Shown: piece after piece, positions 34,583 to 43,261 of the stretch
Layout: the number at the start of each line of letters is the position of its first letter
Numbering within the stretch: position 1 is the first letter of the stretch
NCBI GenBank assembly: GCA_963839815.1
Contig: CAWIWF010000008.1
Coordinates: forward strand, 186,001-250,000
Source: JACVRM01 sp963839815
Lineage (GTDB): Bacteria > Actinomycetota > Thermoleophilia > Gaiellales > Gaiellaceae
DNA length: 64,000 bases
Direction: 5' to 3'
Position numbers and translations under genes: made by a program
The notes under the pieces: generated by a model
The model's database searches: none
What the model was told of the DNA's origin: nothing
What the model saw: only the letters and a program-made list of their open reading frames with translations

Positions 34583-35506
34583 GTGCGAGAGGACGGCCCA
34601 TCGAGCGGCGGGACGGCTGGGCCGGTCTCCTCCGGTCGTCTGGCGATCCTCGTCGCCGCGGCGCTGACGCTGATCGGCGTCGTCACGGTCGCCAGCCGGG
34701 CCGAGCCTCCGGTGGGCGGCTCCGAGGACGGCGGCCAGACCGCCGCGACGCTGCTCGCAAACGGCGTCCTGCTCGTGCTCGCTGTCGTCGCTGCCGGCCT
34801 GCTCGTCATGGTCGCGTACAGCTTCTCGATCGGCCGGGTCGCACGGCCGCCCGGTCGCCCCGGCCCCGGCCTCTTTGCGCAGTTCGCGCTGATCGCGATC
34901 GTCATGGCTGCCGTCATGTACTGGCGGACACAGGCGCCCACCGAGAGGCCCGACCAGGGTGCCGATGAGCTCGAGGTCGCGCCCTTCGCGAAGGGTCCTG
35001 AGCGGGAGGAAGCGGCCGAGCGACCGTCGCCGCCGCCCGTCGTCGACTGGCGGCTCGTCGCCGTCGCCTTCGGCGGCGCCGTCGTCGTCTTCGGCGTCGC
35101 CGGCTGGCTCTGGCTTCGCCAGGGCACACCCCTGGGCGGAGCCCCGGCGCTCGCGCGGCGGCTCACGCTCGTCTTCGACGAGACGCTCGCCGACCTGCGC
35201 GCGGAGCGCGACCCGCGGCGCGCGGTGATCGCCGCCTACGCCCGCATGGAGCAGCTGCTCGGGCGCGAGGGCCTGCCGCGCCACCCGGCCGAGGCGCCCC
35301 ACGAGTACGTCGGCCGCGTCCTCGGGGAGCTGCAGGCGAGCGGTGCGTCGGTCGGCCGCCTGACGGCGCTCTACGAGCGCGCCCGGTTCAGCGACCACGA
35401 GGTACCCGCGAGCATGAAGGACGAGGCGATCGCAGCCGTCGAAGCCGTGCGCGACGACCTGCGCGCGTCCGAGAGCGTCGCCCTCACGCCGGAGCTCGCC
35501 ACGTGA
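34583..35506 (+). CDS. DUF4129-type membrane protein (307 aa)
   Basis: Three hydrophobic helices (LAILVAAALTLIGVVTVASR, LLANGVLLVLAVVAAGLLVMV, FALIAIVMAAVMYWR), then an acidic linker, a fourth helix (LVAVAFGGAVVVFGVAGWLWL) and a C-terminal cytoplasmic DUF4129 domain. That domain contains AVIAAYARMEQLLGREGLPR and HEYVGRVLGEL. DUF4129 proteins occur with MoxR ATPases and DUF58 proteins and are linked to cell-envelope or transglutaminase-type systems. TACAGT (34568-34573) lies 9 bases before GTG 34583. First gene of a six-gene operon. Confidence 0.8.
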   Translation: MREDGPSSGGTAGPVSSGRLAILVAAALTLIGVVTVASRAEPPVGGSEDGGQTAATLLANGVLLVLAVVAAGLLVMVAYSFSIGRVARPPGRPGPGLFAQFALIAIVMAAVMYWRTQAPTERPDQGADELEVAPFAKGPEREEAAERPSPPPVVDWRLVAVAFGGAVVVFGVAGWLWLRQGTPLGGAPALARRLTLVFDETLADLRAERDPRRAVIAAYARMEQLLGREGLPRHPAEAPHEYVGRVLGELQASGASVGRLTALYERARFSDHEVPASMKDEAIAAVEAVRDDLRASESVALTPELAT

Positions 35507-36015
35507 ACCGGGCGCTCCAGCTCGCGAAGGTCGGCTCGCTCCTCGTGACGACGCTCCTCGCTGCGCTCGCGTTTCTGCCGGAGTACCGTGGCACCGCGCT
35601 CCGCCTCTGGGTGCTGGCCGCCGGAACGCTGATCCTCGGCGGCCTGCTCGGCGCGCTTCGGGCCCGCCATCCGACCCGGCCCTCGGCCTTCGACCAGGCG
35701 CTGCGCCGGCGGCCTCGGGGCCCGGAGCGTCCGGGTGACCTGGCGCGGATCGAGCGCGAGGTCGCGCTCGCAGCGACCAGCGCCGGCGACGTGCACTTCC
35801 GGCTGCGCCCCCGCGTCCGCGCGGTGGCTGCGCACCGGCTCTCCGCGCGGCGGGGGATCGATCTCGACGCCGAGCCGGGGGCTGCCCGGGCGGCACTCGC
35901 TCCGGCCGTCTGGGAGCTCGTGCGGCCGGACCGTGCCGAGCCGAGCGACCGGTTCGCGCCCGGCATCGGCCGCGACCAGCTACGCGCCGTGGTCGACGGA
36001 CTTGACACCATCTAG
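35503..36015 (+). CDS. hypothetical membrane protein (170 aa)
   Basis: Two N-terminal helices (VGSLLVTTLLAALAFLPEYR and LRLWVLAAGTLILGGLLGAL) precede a soluble Arg/Ala-rich domain. The GTG start overlaps the DUF4129 stop (GTGA). The protein ends three bases before the MoxR start. Found in the same position in similar MoxR/DUF58 operons; function unknown. Confidence 0.7.
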   Translation: MNRALQLAKVGSLLVTTLLAALAFLPEYRGTALRLWVLAAGTLILGGLLGALRARHPTRPSAFDQALRRRPRGPERPGDLARIEREVALAATSAGDVHFRLRPRVRAVAAHRLSARRGIDLDAEPGAARAALAPAVWELVRPDRAEPSDRFAPGIGRDQLRAVVDGLDTI

Positions 36016-36018
36016 CCG

Positions 36019-37002
36019 GTGAACGGCAGCGACGGACTCAGCGCCGGCGCGGCACGGGTGCTCGACGAGGTCGAGCGCGCCGTCGTCGGCAAGCGGGACG
36101 TGCTCGAGATCGTCCTGCTCGCCGTGCTCGCCGACGGGCACGTGCTGATCGAGGACTACCCGGGGCTCGCCAAGACACTGATGGCACGCTCGTTCGCCGA
36201 GGCGACCAGCCTCCGCTTCGGCCGTATCCAGTTCACGCCGGACCTGATGCCCTCCGATGTGACGGGCTCGTCGATCTACAACCAGCGCGAGTCCGACTTC
36301 GAGTTCCGCCCCGGGCCGATCTTCACCAACCTGCTGCTTGCGGACGAGATCAACCGCGCTCCCCCCAAGACCCAGGCTGCGCTGCTCGAGGCGATGCAGG
36401 AGCGGCAGGTCACCATCGAGGGCGAGACCCACCGGCTCGAGCGGCCGTTCCTGGTGCTCGCGACCCAGAATCCGATCGAGTACGAGGGCACGTACCCACT
36501 GCCGGAGGCCCAGCTCGACCGCTTCCTGATCCGGATCGGCCTCGGGTACCCGTCCCGGCAGCACGAGTGGGAGGTGCTCGAGCGCCGGTTGGAGCGGCAG
36601 ACGGACGAGGTGGAGCTCGACCAGGTCGTCGACGGGCCGGAGCTGCTCTCGATGCAGCGGGCGATCGAGTCCGTGCACGTCTCCGAGCCGGTCGGCCGGT
36701 ACATCGTCGACCTCGTCCGGGCGACGCGCGAGTCGCCCCGCGTCCAGGTCGGCGCAAGCCCGCGCGGCTCGCTCGCCGTCCTCAAGCTCGCACGGGCGCG
36801 CGCAGCCGTGGCGGGCCGCGACTTCGTCACTCCCGACGACGTCAAGGCGATCGCGACACCGGCCCTGGCGCACCGCCTGGCGCTTCGGCCTGAGCTCTGG
36901 GTGCAGCGCGTCCGGGGCGAGGACGTCGTCCGTGAGGTGCTCGACTCGGTGCCGACGCCGGCCACCGACGAGACGCAGCTCGCCGCGGCCGACAGCCGCT
37001 AG
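36019..37002 (+). CDS. MoxR-family AAA+ ATPase (327 aa)
   Basis: Walker A in LIEDYPGLAKTLMARSFAEA (about residues 43-62), then IQFTPDLMPSDVTGS, Walker B LLLADEINRAPPKTQAALLE (about 107-126), FLVLATQNPIEYEGTYPLPE with sensor 1 Asn, and QLDRFLIRIGLGYP. The C-terminal lid has GASPRGSLAVLKLARARAAV. MoxR ATPases act as chaperones that insert cofactors or assemble von Willebrand-type proteins; the partner here is the DUF58 protein next to it. Confidence 0.92.
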   Translation: MNGSDGLSAGAARVLDEVERAVVGKRDVLEIVLLAVLADGHVLIEDYPGLAKTLMARSFAEATSLRFGRIQFTPDLMPSDVTGSSIYNQRESDFEFRPGPIFTNLLLADEINRAPPKTQAALLEAMQERQVTIEGETHRLERPFLVLATQNPIEYEGTYPLPEAQLDRFLIRIGLGYPSRQHEWEVLERRLERQTDEVELDQVVDGPELLSMQRAIESVHVSEPVGRYIVDLVRATRESPRVQVGASPRGSLAVLKLARARAAVAGRDFVTPDDVKAIATPALAHRLALRPELWVQRVRGEDVVREVLDSVPTPATDETQLAAADSR

Positions 37003-37008
37003 GCCGGC

Positions 37009-38283
37009 GTGCGCGCGAGCGCCTCCTCGAAACCGGCCGTCTACGCAGCGCTCGCCACCCTCTGCCTGCTCGGCGCCCTCGCCGCGAGGCGGCCCGAGCT
37101 CGCGATCGCCTCCGTGCCGTTCTGGCTGACACTGGCGCTCGGGCTCGGCGGCGCCGGGGCTCCGCAGCTGGAGGTCGACGTCGAGCCGCCGCGCGAGCGC
37201 GCCCTCGAGGGCGAGGAGGTCGAGGTCGTCGTCACGCTGCGCTGGCGGCGAGCACCCGCCCACGCGGAGGTCTACCTGGCGCTGCCCGCCGGGCTCAGAG
37301 CGCGCGCAGAGACACCGAACCCGGTCGGCCTGGCCCCGGGCGACGGGGAGGAGCGGCTCCGCTTCCGGATCGCCTGCGACCGCTGGGGCGGCTACGTCCT
37401 CGGCGACGTGTTCGTGCGCGCGCGGGACCGCTTCGGCGTCGGCCGCTACGAGTGGCGCAGAGGGGAGCCGTACCCGCTCAAGGTCTACCCCCGGGAGGAG
37501 GCGCTCCGGTCGTACCTGCGGCCGCGAGAGGTGCAGGTGTTCACCGGCAACGAGGTCTCCCGCCAGCGCGGGGAGGGAGTCGAGTTCGCCGACCTGCGGC
37601 CGTTCGTCTACGGGGATCGCGTGCGGCGCATCAACTGGCGGGCGAGCGCGCGCCGGCGGGAGCTCTGGGTCAACGAGCGCCATCCGGAGCGCAACACGGA
37701 CGTCGTCCTCTTTCTCGACACGTTCGCCGACGCGCGGACCGTGGACGCGAGCACGGTCGACCAGGCGGTCGCGGCGGCGGCGGCGCTGACGACGCGCTAC
37801 CTGGCCCAGCGCGACCGCGTCGGCCTCGTCGCCTTCGGCGGCACGCTGCGCTGGTTCCTGCCGGGCTCGGGGCTGATCCAGCGCTACCGCATCGTGGACG
37901 CGCTCATCGACACGGAGATCGTCGAGAACTACGCCTGGAAGGACATCGACATCATCCCGCTCGGAACGCTGCCGCCGGAGGCCCTCGTCGTCGCGCTCTC
38001 CCCGCTGCTCGACATGCGCGCGGTCGACTCGCTGCTCAACCTGCGCGCCAGGGGCTTCGATCTGGCCGTGATCGAGATCTCGCCGCAGCCGTTCGCCGCA
38101 CCCGGACGGGGCGAGCTCGACGGGCTCGCCTACCGCCTCTGGCAGGGCAATCGCGAGGCGCTGCGCGCGCGCTTCCACCAGGCGGGCGTGGCGGTCGTCG
38201 AATGGAATCGGGGCGAGCCGCTGACCGAGAAGCTGGAGGAGGCCGAGGCATTCAGACGCTTCGCGAGACTCGCGCGCGCCTGA
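37009..38283 (+). CDS. DUF58 protein with von Willebrand A-like domain (424 aa)
   Basis: Two N-terminal hydrophobic segments anchor it (AALATLCLLGALAARRPELA and SVPFWLTLALGLGG). A beta-rich domain follows, with the DUF58 signature GEGVEFADLRPFVYGDRVRR and INWRASARRRELWVNE (about residues 185-220). A vWA-like fold starts at TDVVLFLDTFADART (Asp of a MIDAS-like site) with RVGLVAFGGTLRWFLPG. Pairing with MoxR directly upstream is the standard arrangement; substrates are unknown. Confidence 0.88.
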   Translation: MRASASSKPAVYAALATLCLLGALAARRPELAIASVPFWLTLALGLGGAGAPQLEVDVEPPRERALEGEEVEVVVTLRWRRAPAHAEVYLALPAGLRARAETPNPVGLAPGDGEERLRFRIACDRWGGYVLGDVFVRARDRFGVGRYEWRRGEPYPLKVYPREEALRSYLRPREVQVFTGNEVSRQRGEGVEFADLRPFVYGDRVRRINWRASARRRELWVNERHPERNTDVVLFLDTFADARTVDASTVDQAVAAAAALTTRYLAQRDRVGLVAFGGTLRWFLPGSGLIQRYRIVDALIDTEIVENYAWKDIDIIPLGTLPPEALVVALSPLLDMRAVDSLLNLRARGFDLAVIEISPQPFAAPGRGELDGLAYRLWQGNREALRARFHQAGVAVVEWNRGEPLTEKLEEAEAFRRFARLARA

Positions 38284-38285
38284 TC

Positions 38286-38777
38286 GTGCTGGCGGCGGCG
38301 CTGGCCGTCTCCTCGGCGCTCGCTGCCTATCCGCTGACGCTCGGAGACCGGGCGCCGGAGTGGGTGCTCGGCGTCGGCCTGGCCGGGGCCGGCGTCGGCC
38401 TGCTCTCTGCCGCCTTCGAGATCGCCGGCGGGATCGGGCTCGGTGTCGCGCTGCTGGTCGGCTCCTACGCGCTCGCCGCGGACGAGCTCGGGTCGGGGCT
38501 CGACGAGCGCTCATTGCTCTGGGCCGCAGGGCTCTTCCTGGTGGCCGAGCTCCTCTTCCTCGCCTCGGAGCTGCGCTCGCCGGCGAGTCCGGTCGGCGCG
38601 CTCGTCCTGCGGCGGCTGGGCGCCGTCGGCGGCCTGGCGCTGGCAACCGTCGTCGCCGGCGCGGTGCTGCTCGCGCTCACGGGCGTCGGCCAGGCCGGCG
38701 GCGTCGCCGCCCAGGCCGCCGGCGTGGCGGCGGTGGCAGGGGCGATCGGCTTGCTGTTCCTGCTGCCGCGGCGATGA
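38286..38777 (+). CDS. hypothetical membrane protein, four TM helices (163 aa)
   Basis: Hydrophobic nearly throughout: LAAALAVSSALAAYPLTLG, LGVGLAGAGVGLLSAAFEIA, LLWAAGLFLVAELLFLASEL, and two more near the C-terminus (LALATVVAGAVLLALTGVG, VAAVAGAIGLLFLLP). GTG 38286 is two bases after the DUF58 stop. Fifth gene of the operon; no family recognised. Confidence 0.65.
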   Translation: MLAAALAVSSALAAYPLTLGDRAPEWVLGVGLAGAGVGLLSAAFEIAGGIGLGVALLVGSYALAADELGSGLDERSLLWAAGLFLVAELLFLASELRSPASPVGALVLRRLGAVGGLALATVVAGAVLLALTGVGQAGGVAAQAAGVAAVAGAIGLLFLLPRR

Positions 38778-39682
38778 GGGGGGCGCGGCCGCCGCTCGGC
38801 GAGATCGGCTTCATCGGCCTCGTCGTCGCCGCCGTCGGCGCGGCCGTCGTTGCCACCTACGCGCGCGTCCCGCTGCCGGAGCTCTACAACGTCGGCGACA
38901 CGGGGCTCGTGGGCGGTCTCGGTCGGGCGCTCGTCTACCTGAACTTCCCGGTCGCGATCGTGGCGATCGCCGTGCTGCCGGCGATCGTCGACCGGCTCGG
39001 CGCGACCCGTCTCGCCGTCACGGCTGCGCTCGCCGCGGCAGCCCTGTGTGCGGTGACCGTGGTTCCCGGGGTCGTCGAGCAGGACGACCTCGACGCAAAG
39101 CTCGTCAACGCGGTGCCGGCGCTCGGCGTCGCGCTGGTGGCCGCACTGGCCGCCACGGCGGCCCGGCGAGGCGGCCTCGGGCTCGCGCCGCTCGACGGCT
39201 GGGACGGGGTGCGGCTGGCGCTGGCCGCGGCGCTCGCCGCCGTGTCGATCCCATGGCTCTTCGCCGAGGGTGGCGTCTACGTCTCCGACCTGCCGCTCGT
39301 CGGGCGGGTGTTCCTCGGCGACGAGCTGCGCCCCGAGCCTGGACAGCCGACGCTTCGGGCCGTCCATCTCGGCCGCCACCACGGGCTGGACGGTGCGCTG
39401 CTCGCGCTCACCGGCCTCCTGCTCTCGCGCGTGGTGCCGTGGCTGAGTCGCCCGCGCCTGCGCCACCTGCTGGCGCTGCTCGTCTCGGCGCTCGTCGTCT
39501 ACGGGTTGCTGAATGCCGCCCAGGACGCGTGGCTCGAGCAGGTGGTGAAGCGCGGCTGGACGGACAGCCGCATGCCGAGTTTCCTCCGGCCGTCGCTGAG
39601 CCTCGCCTGGGCCGGGCTCGTCGTCGCGGTGGCGGCTGCCTACGCGCTGGTCGGGCGCCGGCTCGCCTCGGCCCGACCCTGA
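38774..39682 (+). CDS. hypothetical membrane protein, about eight TM helices (302 aa)
   Basis: ATG overlaps the upstream stop (ATGA). Helices include IGFIGLVVAAVGAAVVATYA, YLNFPVAIVAIAVLPAIVD, LAVTAALAAAALCAVTVVPG and HLLALLVSALVVYGLLNAAQ. A soluble loop between helices has HLGRHHGLDGALLALTGLLL with three His. Last gene of the MoxR/DUF58 operon. Unknown function. Confidence 0.7.
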   Translation: MRGARPPLGEIGFIGLVVAAVGAAVVATYARVPLPELYNVGDTGLVGGLGRALVYLNFPVAIVAIAVLPAIVDRLGATRLAVTAALAAAALCAVTVVPGVVEQDDLDAKLVNAVPALGVALVAALAATAARRGGLGLAPLDGWDGVRLALAAALAAVSIPWLFAEGGVYVSDLPLVGRVFLGDELRPEPGQPTLRAVHLGRHHGLDGALLALTGLLLSRVVPWLSRPRLRHLLALLVSALVVYGLLNAAQDAWLEQVVKRGWTDSRMPSFLRPSLSLAWAGLVVAVAAAYALVGRRLASARP

Positions 39683-39835
39683 GCGGCGAGTCGAGCCACC
39701 GGACGCCCCGGGTGGTCCGCCGTCCGCCTCTTCCCGTGCCGCGCATCCCCTCGTCTGGCAGCCGGGCGAGGCCTGCGCGGCGTCCTCGCGACGGGATGAC
39801 GCCGCCGGTCACGCGGCTACGATGAGACGCCTCGG

Positions 39836-39906
39836 GGCGCCGTGGCCGAGTGGCTAGGCAGCGGCCTGCAAAGCCGTTTACACCGGTTCGAGTCCGGTCG
39901 GCGCCT
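39836..39906 (+). tRNA. tRNA-Cys (GCA)
   Basis: 71 bases: acceptor GGCGCCG/CGGCGCC, anticodon arm GCGGC-CTGCAAA-GCCGT giving GCA, T-loop TTCGAGT, discriminator T, no encoded CCA. TACGAT -10 (39818-39823) ends 12 bases before the mature 5' end, nearly the same distance as for tRNA-Gly (11 bases). Confidence 0.97.
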
Positions 39907-40043
39907 CTTGTGCCCGCTTCCCCGGGATGCGCGGTGTCGTCCGAGCCGGGAGCGCCTCCGGTTGGCCCGGGCAGGCACCGGCGTGGTTTGCTGTGGCGTG
40001 CGCTGCGCGAAACGAACCGGCCGGTCGCAGCATCCGACTTGAC

Positions 40044-41630
40044 GTGGGCCCTCACGGCGACCAGCGGGACCTCCGAGGCACCGGGGGGCGGACGGGGGCC
40101 GGCCCTCCGACCAAGCTTGACCGCCCCGAGGTCTTCCTCGAGCTGACGCGCTCGGTCTGCCCGGTCTGCAAGACGGTGATCGACGCGGAGCTGAACGCCC
40201 GCGATAACCGCGTGATCATGAGCAAGCGCTGTCCCGAGCACGGCGCGTTCGAGGCGCTCGTCTACTCGGACGCGGAGCTCTACCTCCAGCAGCTCCGCTT
40301 CAACAAGCCGGGCACGCTTCCGCACGAGTTCCAGACCGAGGTCGTCGAGGGCTGTCCGCTCGACTGCGGCCTCTGCCCCGACCACAAGCAGCACGCCTGC
40401 CTGGGGATCATCGAGGTGAACACGGGCTGCAACCTCGACTGCCCGCTCTGCTTCGCGGACTCCGGCCACCAGCCGCACGGCTACTCGCTGACACGCGAGC
40501 AGGTCGCGCTTATGCTCGACACCTTCGTCCGCTCCGAGGGCGATCCCGAGGTGGTCATGCTCTCGGGGGGCGAGCCGACGATCCACCCGGAGATCGTCAC
40601 CTTCATCGAGATGGCGCAGGAGCGGGGGGTGCGCTCCGTGATGCTCAACACCAACGGCATCCGCATCGCGCGCGACAGGCGGTTCGCCGCCGAGCTCGCC
40701 CGCGTGCAGCCGCACATCTACCTCCAGTTCGACGGGCTGGAGGCGGCGACCCACCTGGCGCTCCGCGGCCGCGACCTGCGACGCGACAAGGAGCGCGCGC
40801 TCGAAGCGTGCGCCGAGGCGGGGCTGCGCGTGACGCTGGTGGCCGCCGTCGAGCGCGGCGTCAACGAGCACGAGCTAGGGGACATCGTTCGCCTCGGCGT
40901 CTCGCACCCTGCCGTGATGAGCGTCGCGTTCCAGCCGGTCACCCACTCCGGGAGGACGCCGGTGTTCGACCCGCTCGACCGGCTCACGAATCCCGACGTC
41001 ATCAACCTCGTCTCGCAGCAGCTGCCGGAGTGGTACGAGCCCGCGGACTTCGTCCCCGTGCCGTGCTGCTTCCCGACGTGCCGCAGCATGAGCTACGCGC
41101 TGGTCGACGACGACGGCATCGTCCCGTTCACCCGCCTGGTCGAGATCGAGCAGTACCTCGACTACGTCTCCAACCGGTTCTTCCCCGACACCGCAGTCCG
41201 CGAGGCCTTCGAGCGGATGTTCTCGTCGTCGGCGGCGCCCGGCGCGGAAGGCCTCCTGCGTGCCTGTCGCAGCTGCGGGCTCGACCCGGGCGCCTTCGCC
41301 GAGCTGCTCGACGACCCCTGGCGCAAGCTGTTCGTGGTCGTCGTCCAGGACTTCCAGGATCCGTACACCCTGAACGTCCGGCAGCTGATGAAGTGCTGCG
41401 TCGAGGAGATCACTCCCGACGGGCGGCTGATCCCGTTCTGCGCCTACAACTCGGTCGGCTACCGCGAGCAGGTGCGCGCCCAGCTCTCGGGCGTCCCGGT
41501 CGAGCCGGTCGTGCCGAACGCGCGAGAGCTCCAGCCCCTGCTGCAGACGAGCGAGAACGGGTCACGCACGGCAGCGGTCGAGGCCGGGCCCGGGCGCCGC
41601 TCCCCGGTCGGGCGAAGGCTGGCGCCGTGA
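40044..41630 (+). CDS. radical SAM enzyme, COG1964 / MJ0619 (tetraether lipid synthase, Tes)-like (528 aa)
   Basis: The radical SAM cluster motif CNLDCPLCF (Cys at about residues 129, 133, 136) sits behind an N-terminal Cys-rich region: CPVC (39, 42), KRCPEHG, then CPLDCGLCPDHKQHACLG. Further Cys clusters follow: VPCCFPTCRSMSYAL, CRSCG and, near the end, MKCCVEEITPDGRLIPFCAY. LSGGEPTIHPE and MLNTNGIRIA are barrel motifs. This multi-cluster layout is that of MJ0619-type enzymes, which include the archaeal synthase that joins lipid tails carbon to carbon. The start is uncertain (GTG 40044 chosen). The gene is coupled to a methyltransferase and a phospholipid-type transferase, which supports a lipid substrate. 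Bacterial members are mostly uncharacterised. Confidence 0.85.
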   Translation: MGPHGDQRDLRGTGGRTGAGPPTKLDRPEVFLELTRSVCPVCKTVIDAELNARDNRVIMSKRCPEHGAFEALVYSDAELYLQQLRFNKPGTLPHEFQTEVVEGCPLDCGLCPDHKQHACLGIIEVNTGCNLDCPLCFADSGHQPHGYSLTREQVALMLDTFVRSEGDPEVVMLSGGEPTIHPEIVTFIEMAQERGVRSVMLNTNGIRIARDRRFAAELARVQPHIYLQFDGLEAATHLALRGRDLRRDKERALEACAEAGLRVTLVAAVERGVNEHELGDIVRLGVSHPAVMSVAFQPVTHSGRTPVFDPLDRLTNPDVINLVSQQLPEWYEPADFVPVPCCFPTCRSMSYALVDDDGIVPFTRLVEIEQYLDYVSNRFFPDTAVREAFERMFSSSAAPGAEGLLRACRSCGLDPGAFAELLDDPWRKLFVVVVQDFQDPYTLNVRQLMKCCVEEITPDGRLIPFCAYNSVGYREQVRAQLSGVPVEPVVPNARELQPLLQTSENGSRTAAVEAGPGRRSPVGRRLAP

Positions 41631-42430
41631 CGGCCGGTGCGGCCGTGGGAGTGGCCGAGGCAGCAGCGATCAAGGCGTGCTGCGCCGCAGCCTATTCCGG
41701 CCCCGCCGCCCGCTACCTGCTGGGTGACTCGCTCCACCCCGGTGGCTTTGCGCTGACGGACGAGCTCGTCGGATCACTACGGGCGCGGCCCGGCGCGGTT
41801 GTCGTGGACGTGGGCAGCGGGCCGGGCGCGAGCGCGCTGCGGCTCGCGCACCGCACCGGCTGTCGCGTCATCGGGGTCGACCTCGCCCCGGAGCTGATCG
41901 CCGAGGCGACGAGGCGGGCGGAGGCAGCGGGGTGCGCCGACCGAGTCCGCTTCGTGAAGGGCGACGCCGAGTCGCTGCCTCTCGGCGAGGGGGCGGCCGA
42001 CGGCGTCCTGAGCGAGTGCGCGCTCTGCACCGTGCCCGACAAGTCGGCCGCCGTCCGGGAGCTCGTCCGCGTGCTGCGCCCCGGCGGGCGCTTCGCCATC
42101 TCGGACATGACAGCCGACCCGGAGCGGCTGCCGGCGGAGCTGCGCTCGCTCGCCGGCTGGGTCGCCTGCATCGGCGGTGCCCAGCCGCTCGGCACGACCG
42201 CTCTCGTCCTCGAGCAGGCTGGGCTCGCCGTCGAGCTCGCCGCGCAGCGAGATCGCGTGCTCGTCGAGCTGGTCGACCGGGTGGGGGCGCGGCTCAGGGC
42301 GGCGCGGCTCCTCGGCGTCCCGGGGCTGGAGGGCGAGATCGAGCGCGGCCTCGAGCTGGTGCGAGCCGCGCGCAGCGCGGTCGACGCTGGCGTCCTCGGC
42401 TACGGCGTGCTCGTCGGCCACCGGCCGTGA
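41627..42430 (+). CDS. class I SAM-dependent methyltransferase, ArsM-like (267 aa)
   Basis: Rossmann-fold methyltransferase: VVDVGSGPGASALRLAHRTG (motif I, about residues 57-76), VIGVDLAPELI (motif II), VRFVKGDAESLPLGEGAADG and VRVLRPGGRFAISDM. Before motif I is KACCAAAYSGPAARYLLGDS with a Cys pair, and after it ECALCTVPDKSAA with two more Cys. This Cys set recalls arsenite or thiol methyltransferases, yet the context suggests a small molecule or lipid head. GTG overlaps the radical SAM stop (GTGA) and its own stop overlaps the next start the same way. Confidence 0.8.
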   Translation: MTAGAAVGVAEAAAIKACCAAAYSGPAARYLLGDSLHPGGFALTDELVGSLRARPGAVVVDVGSGPGASALRLAHRTGCRVIGVDLAPELIAEATRRAEAAGCADRVRFVKGDAESLPLGEGAADGVLSECALCTVPDKSAAVRELVRVLRPGGRFAISDMTADPERLPAELRSLAGWVACIGGAQPLGTTALVLEQAGLAVELAAQRDRVLVELVDRVGARLRAARLLGVPGLEGEIERGLELVRAARSAVDAGVLGYGVLVGHRP

Positions 42431-43261
42431 GCGACGGAGAGCGCTGGGCCGTCGAGCTCCTCGAAGAGCTCCGCGCCGCGCGCTTCACCCCGGCAGCCTG
42501 GCTTCGCTTCCTGCGTCGTTCCCGCACGAGAGCACGCGAGCAGCGGACGACGCACGCCGGGGCTCACCGTCAGGCGGTCGTCCTGGGCGCCGTCGGCCTG
42601 GCGGTCTGGCTGGCGGCGATGCCTGCCGTCGGGCTGCTCGCGGGGCTCGCCGGCGCCGCGTGGTGGCTCGGCGTCGTGCTCATGGTCGACTGGCACCTCG
42701 GCATGCTCGAGCGTCCGGACGGGACCGCCCTCGAGTCCGCTCGGGCCCGGGAATCTCGTCTCGCTGGCGCGGCTGGGTGTCGTGCCGGCGCTGCCGCTCC
42801 TCGGGCCGCGCCCGCTCGCGGCGGTCGTGCTCGCAGCAGGGGCGTCGAACGTCGTGGACGGCTACCTGGCCCGCAGTCGCGACCAGGAGTCGCGGCTCGG
42901 GCTGTGGCTGGACGGATCGGGGGACGCGTTCGTGCTGGGCACGGCCGCGGTGCTCGCTGCGTCCTCCGGCCACCTGCCGGTCTGGACGGCGGCGCTCGTC
43001 GTCGCGGCCTTCGCCGCGCCCGGTCTCGCGATGGCGGGCTCGTACTTCCTGCTCGCGGCGCGGCCGCCGCGCTCGCTCGCGGCCGCTCGCGTCCCCGGGA
43101 CGGCGCTCTGGACGGGACCAGGGGTTGCCTTGCTCGAGCTTCCCCTGGGCACCGAGCTCACCGCCGTCGGCGCCGCCGGTGTCCTGGTCGCTGCCGTCGT
43201 CGCCGGGGCGCGCGCGGTGGGGGCGAGCGACACGCGGCTCGCCGGGCGGCGGCTCCCCTAG
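42427..43261 (+). CDS. CDP-alcohol phosphatidyltransferase family protein, one frameshift
   Basis: About 278 residues. The family signature D-G-x2-A-R-x8-G-x3-D-x3-D is complete in DGYLARSRDQESRLGLWLDG followed by SGDAF (about residues 144-168), the Mg and CDP-alcohol site in a membrane helix. Other helices include VVLGAVGLAVWLAAMPAVGL, NLVSLARLGVVPALPLLG and ALVVAAFAAPGLAMAGSYF. A single indel near 42740 separates the N-terminal third from the rest. The enzyme moves a phosphatidyl group from CDP-diacylglycerol to an alcohol. It ends the radical SAM/methyltransferase operon. Confidence 0.8.

Noticed and set aside
22328..39906. tRNA genes as sites of an integrated element.
   Set aside because: No integrase, no repeated 3' tRNA ends and no change in composition are visible beside tRNA-Trp, tRNA-Gly or tRNA-Cys.
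40044..41630. Radical SAM gene as arsenosugar synthase ArsS because an ArsM-like gene follows.
   Set aside because: ArsS proteins are shorter and lack the N-terminal CPxC / CPLDCGLC and C-terminal CC...FCAYN clusters seen here, which match COG1964/MJ0619 better.
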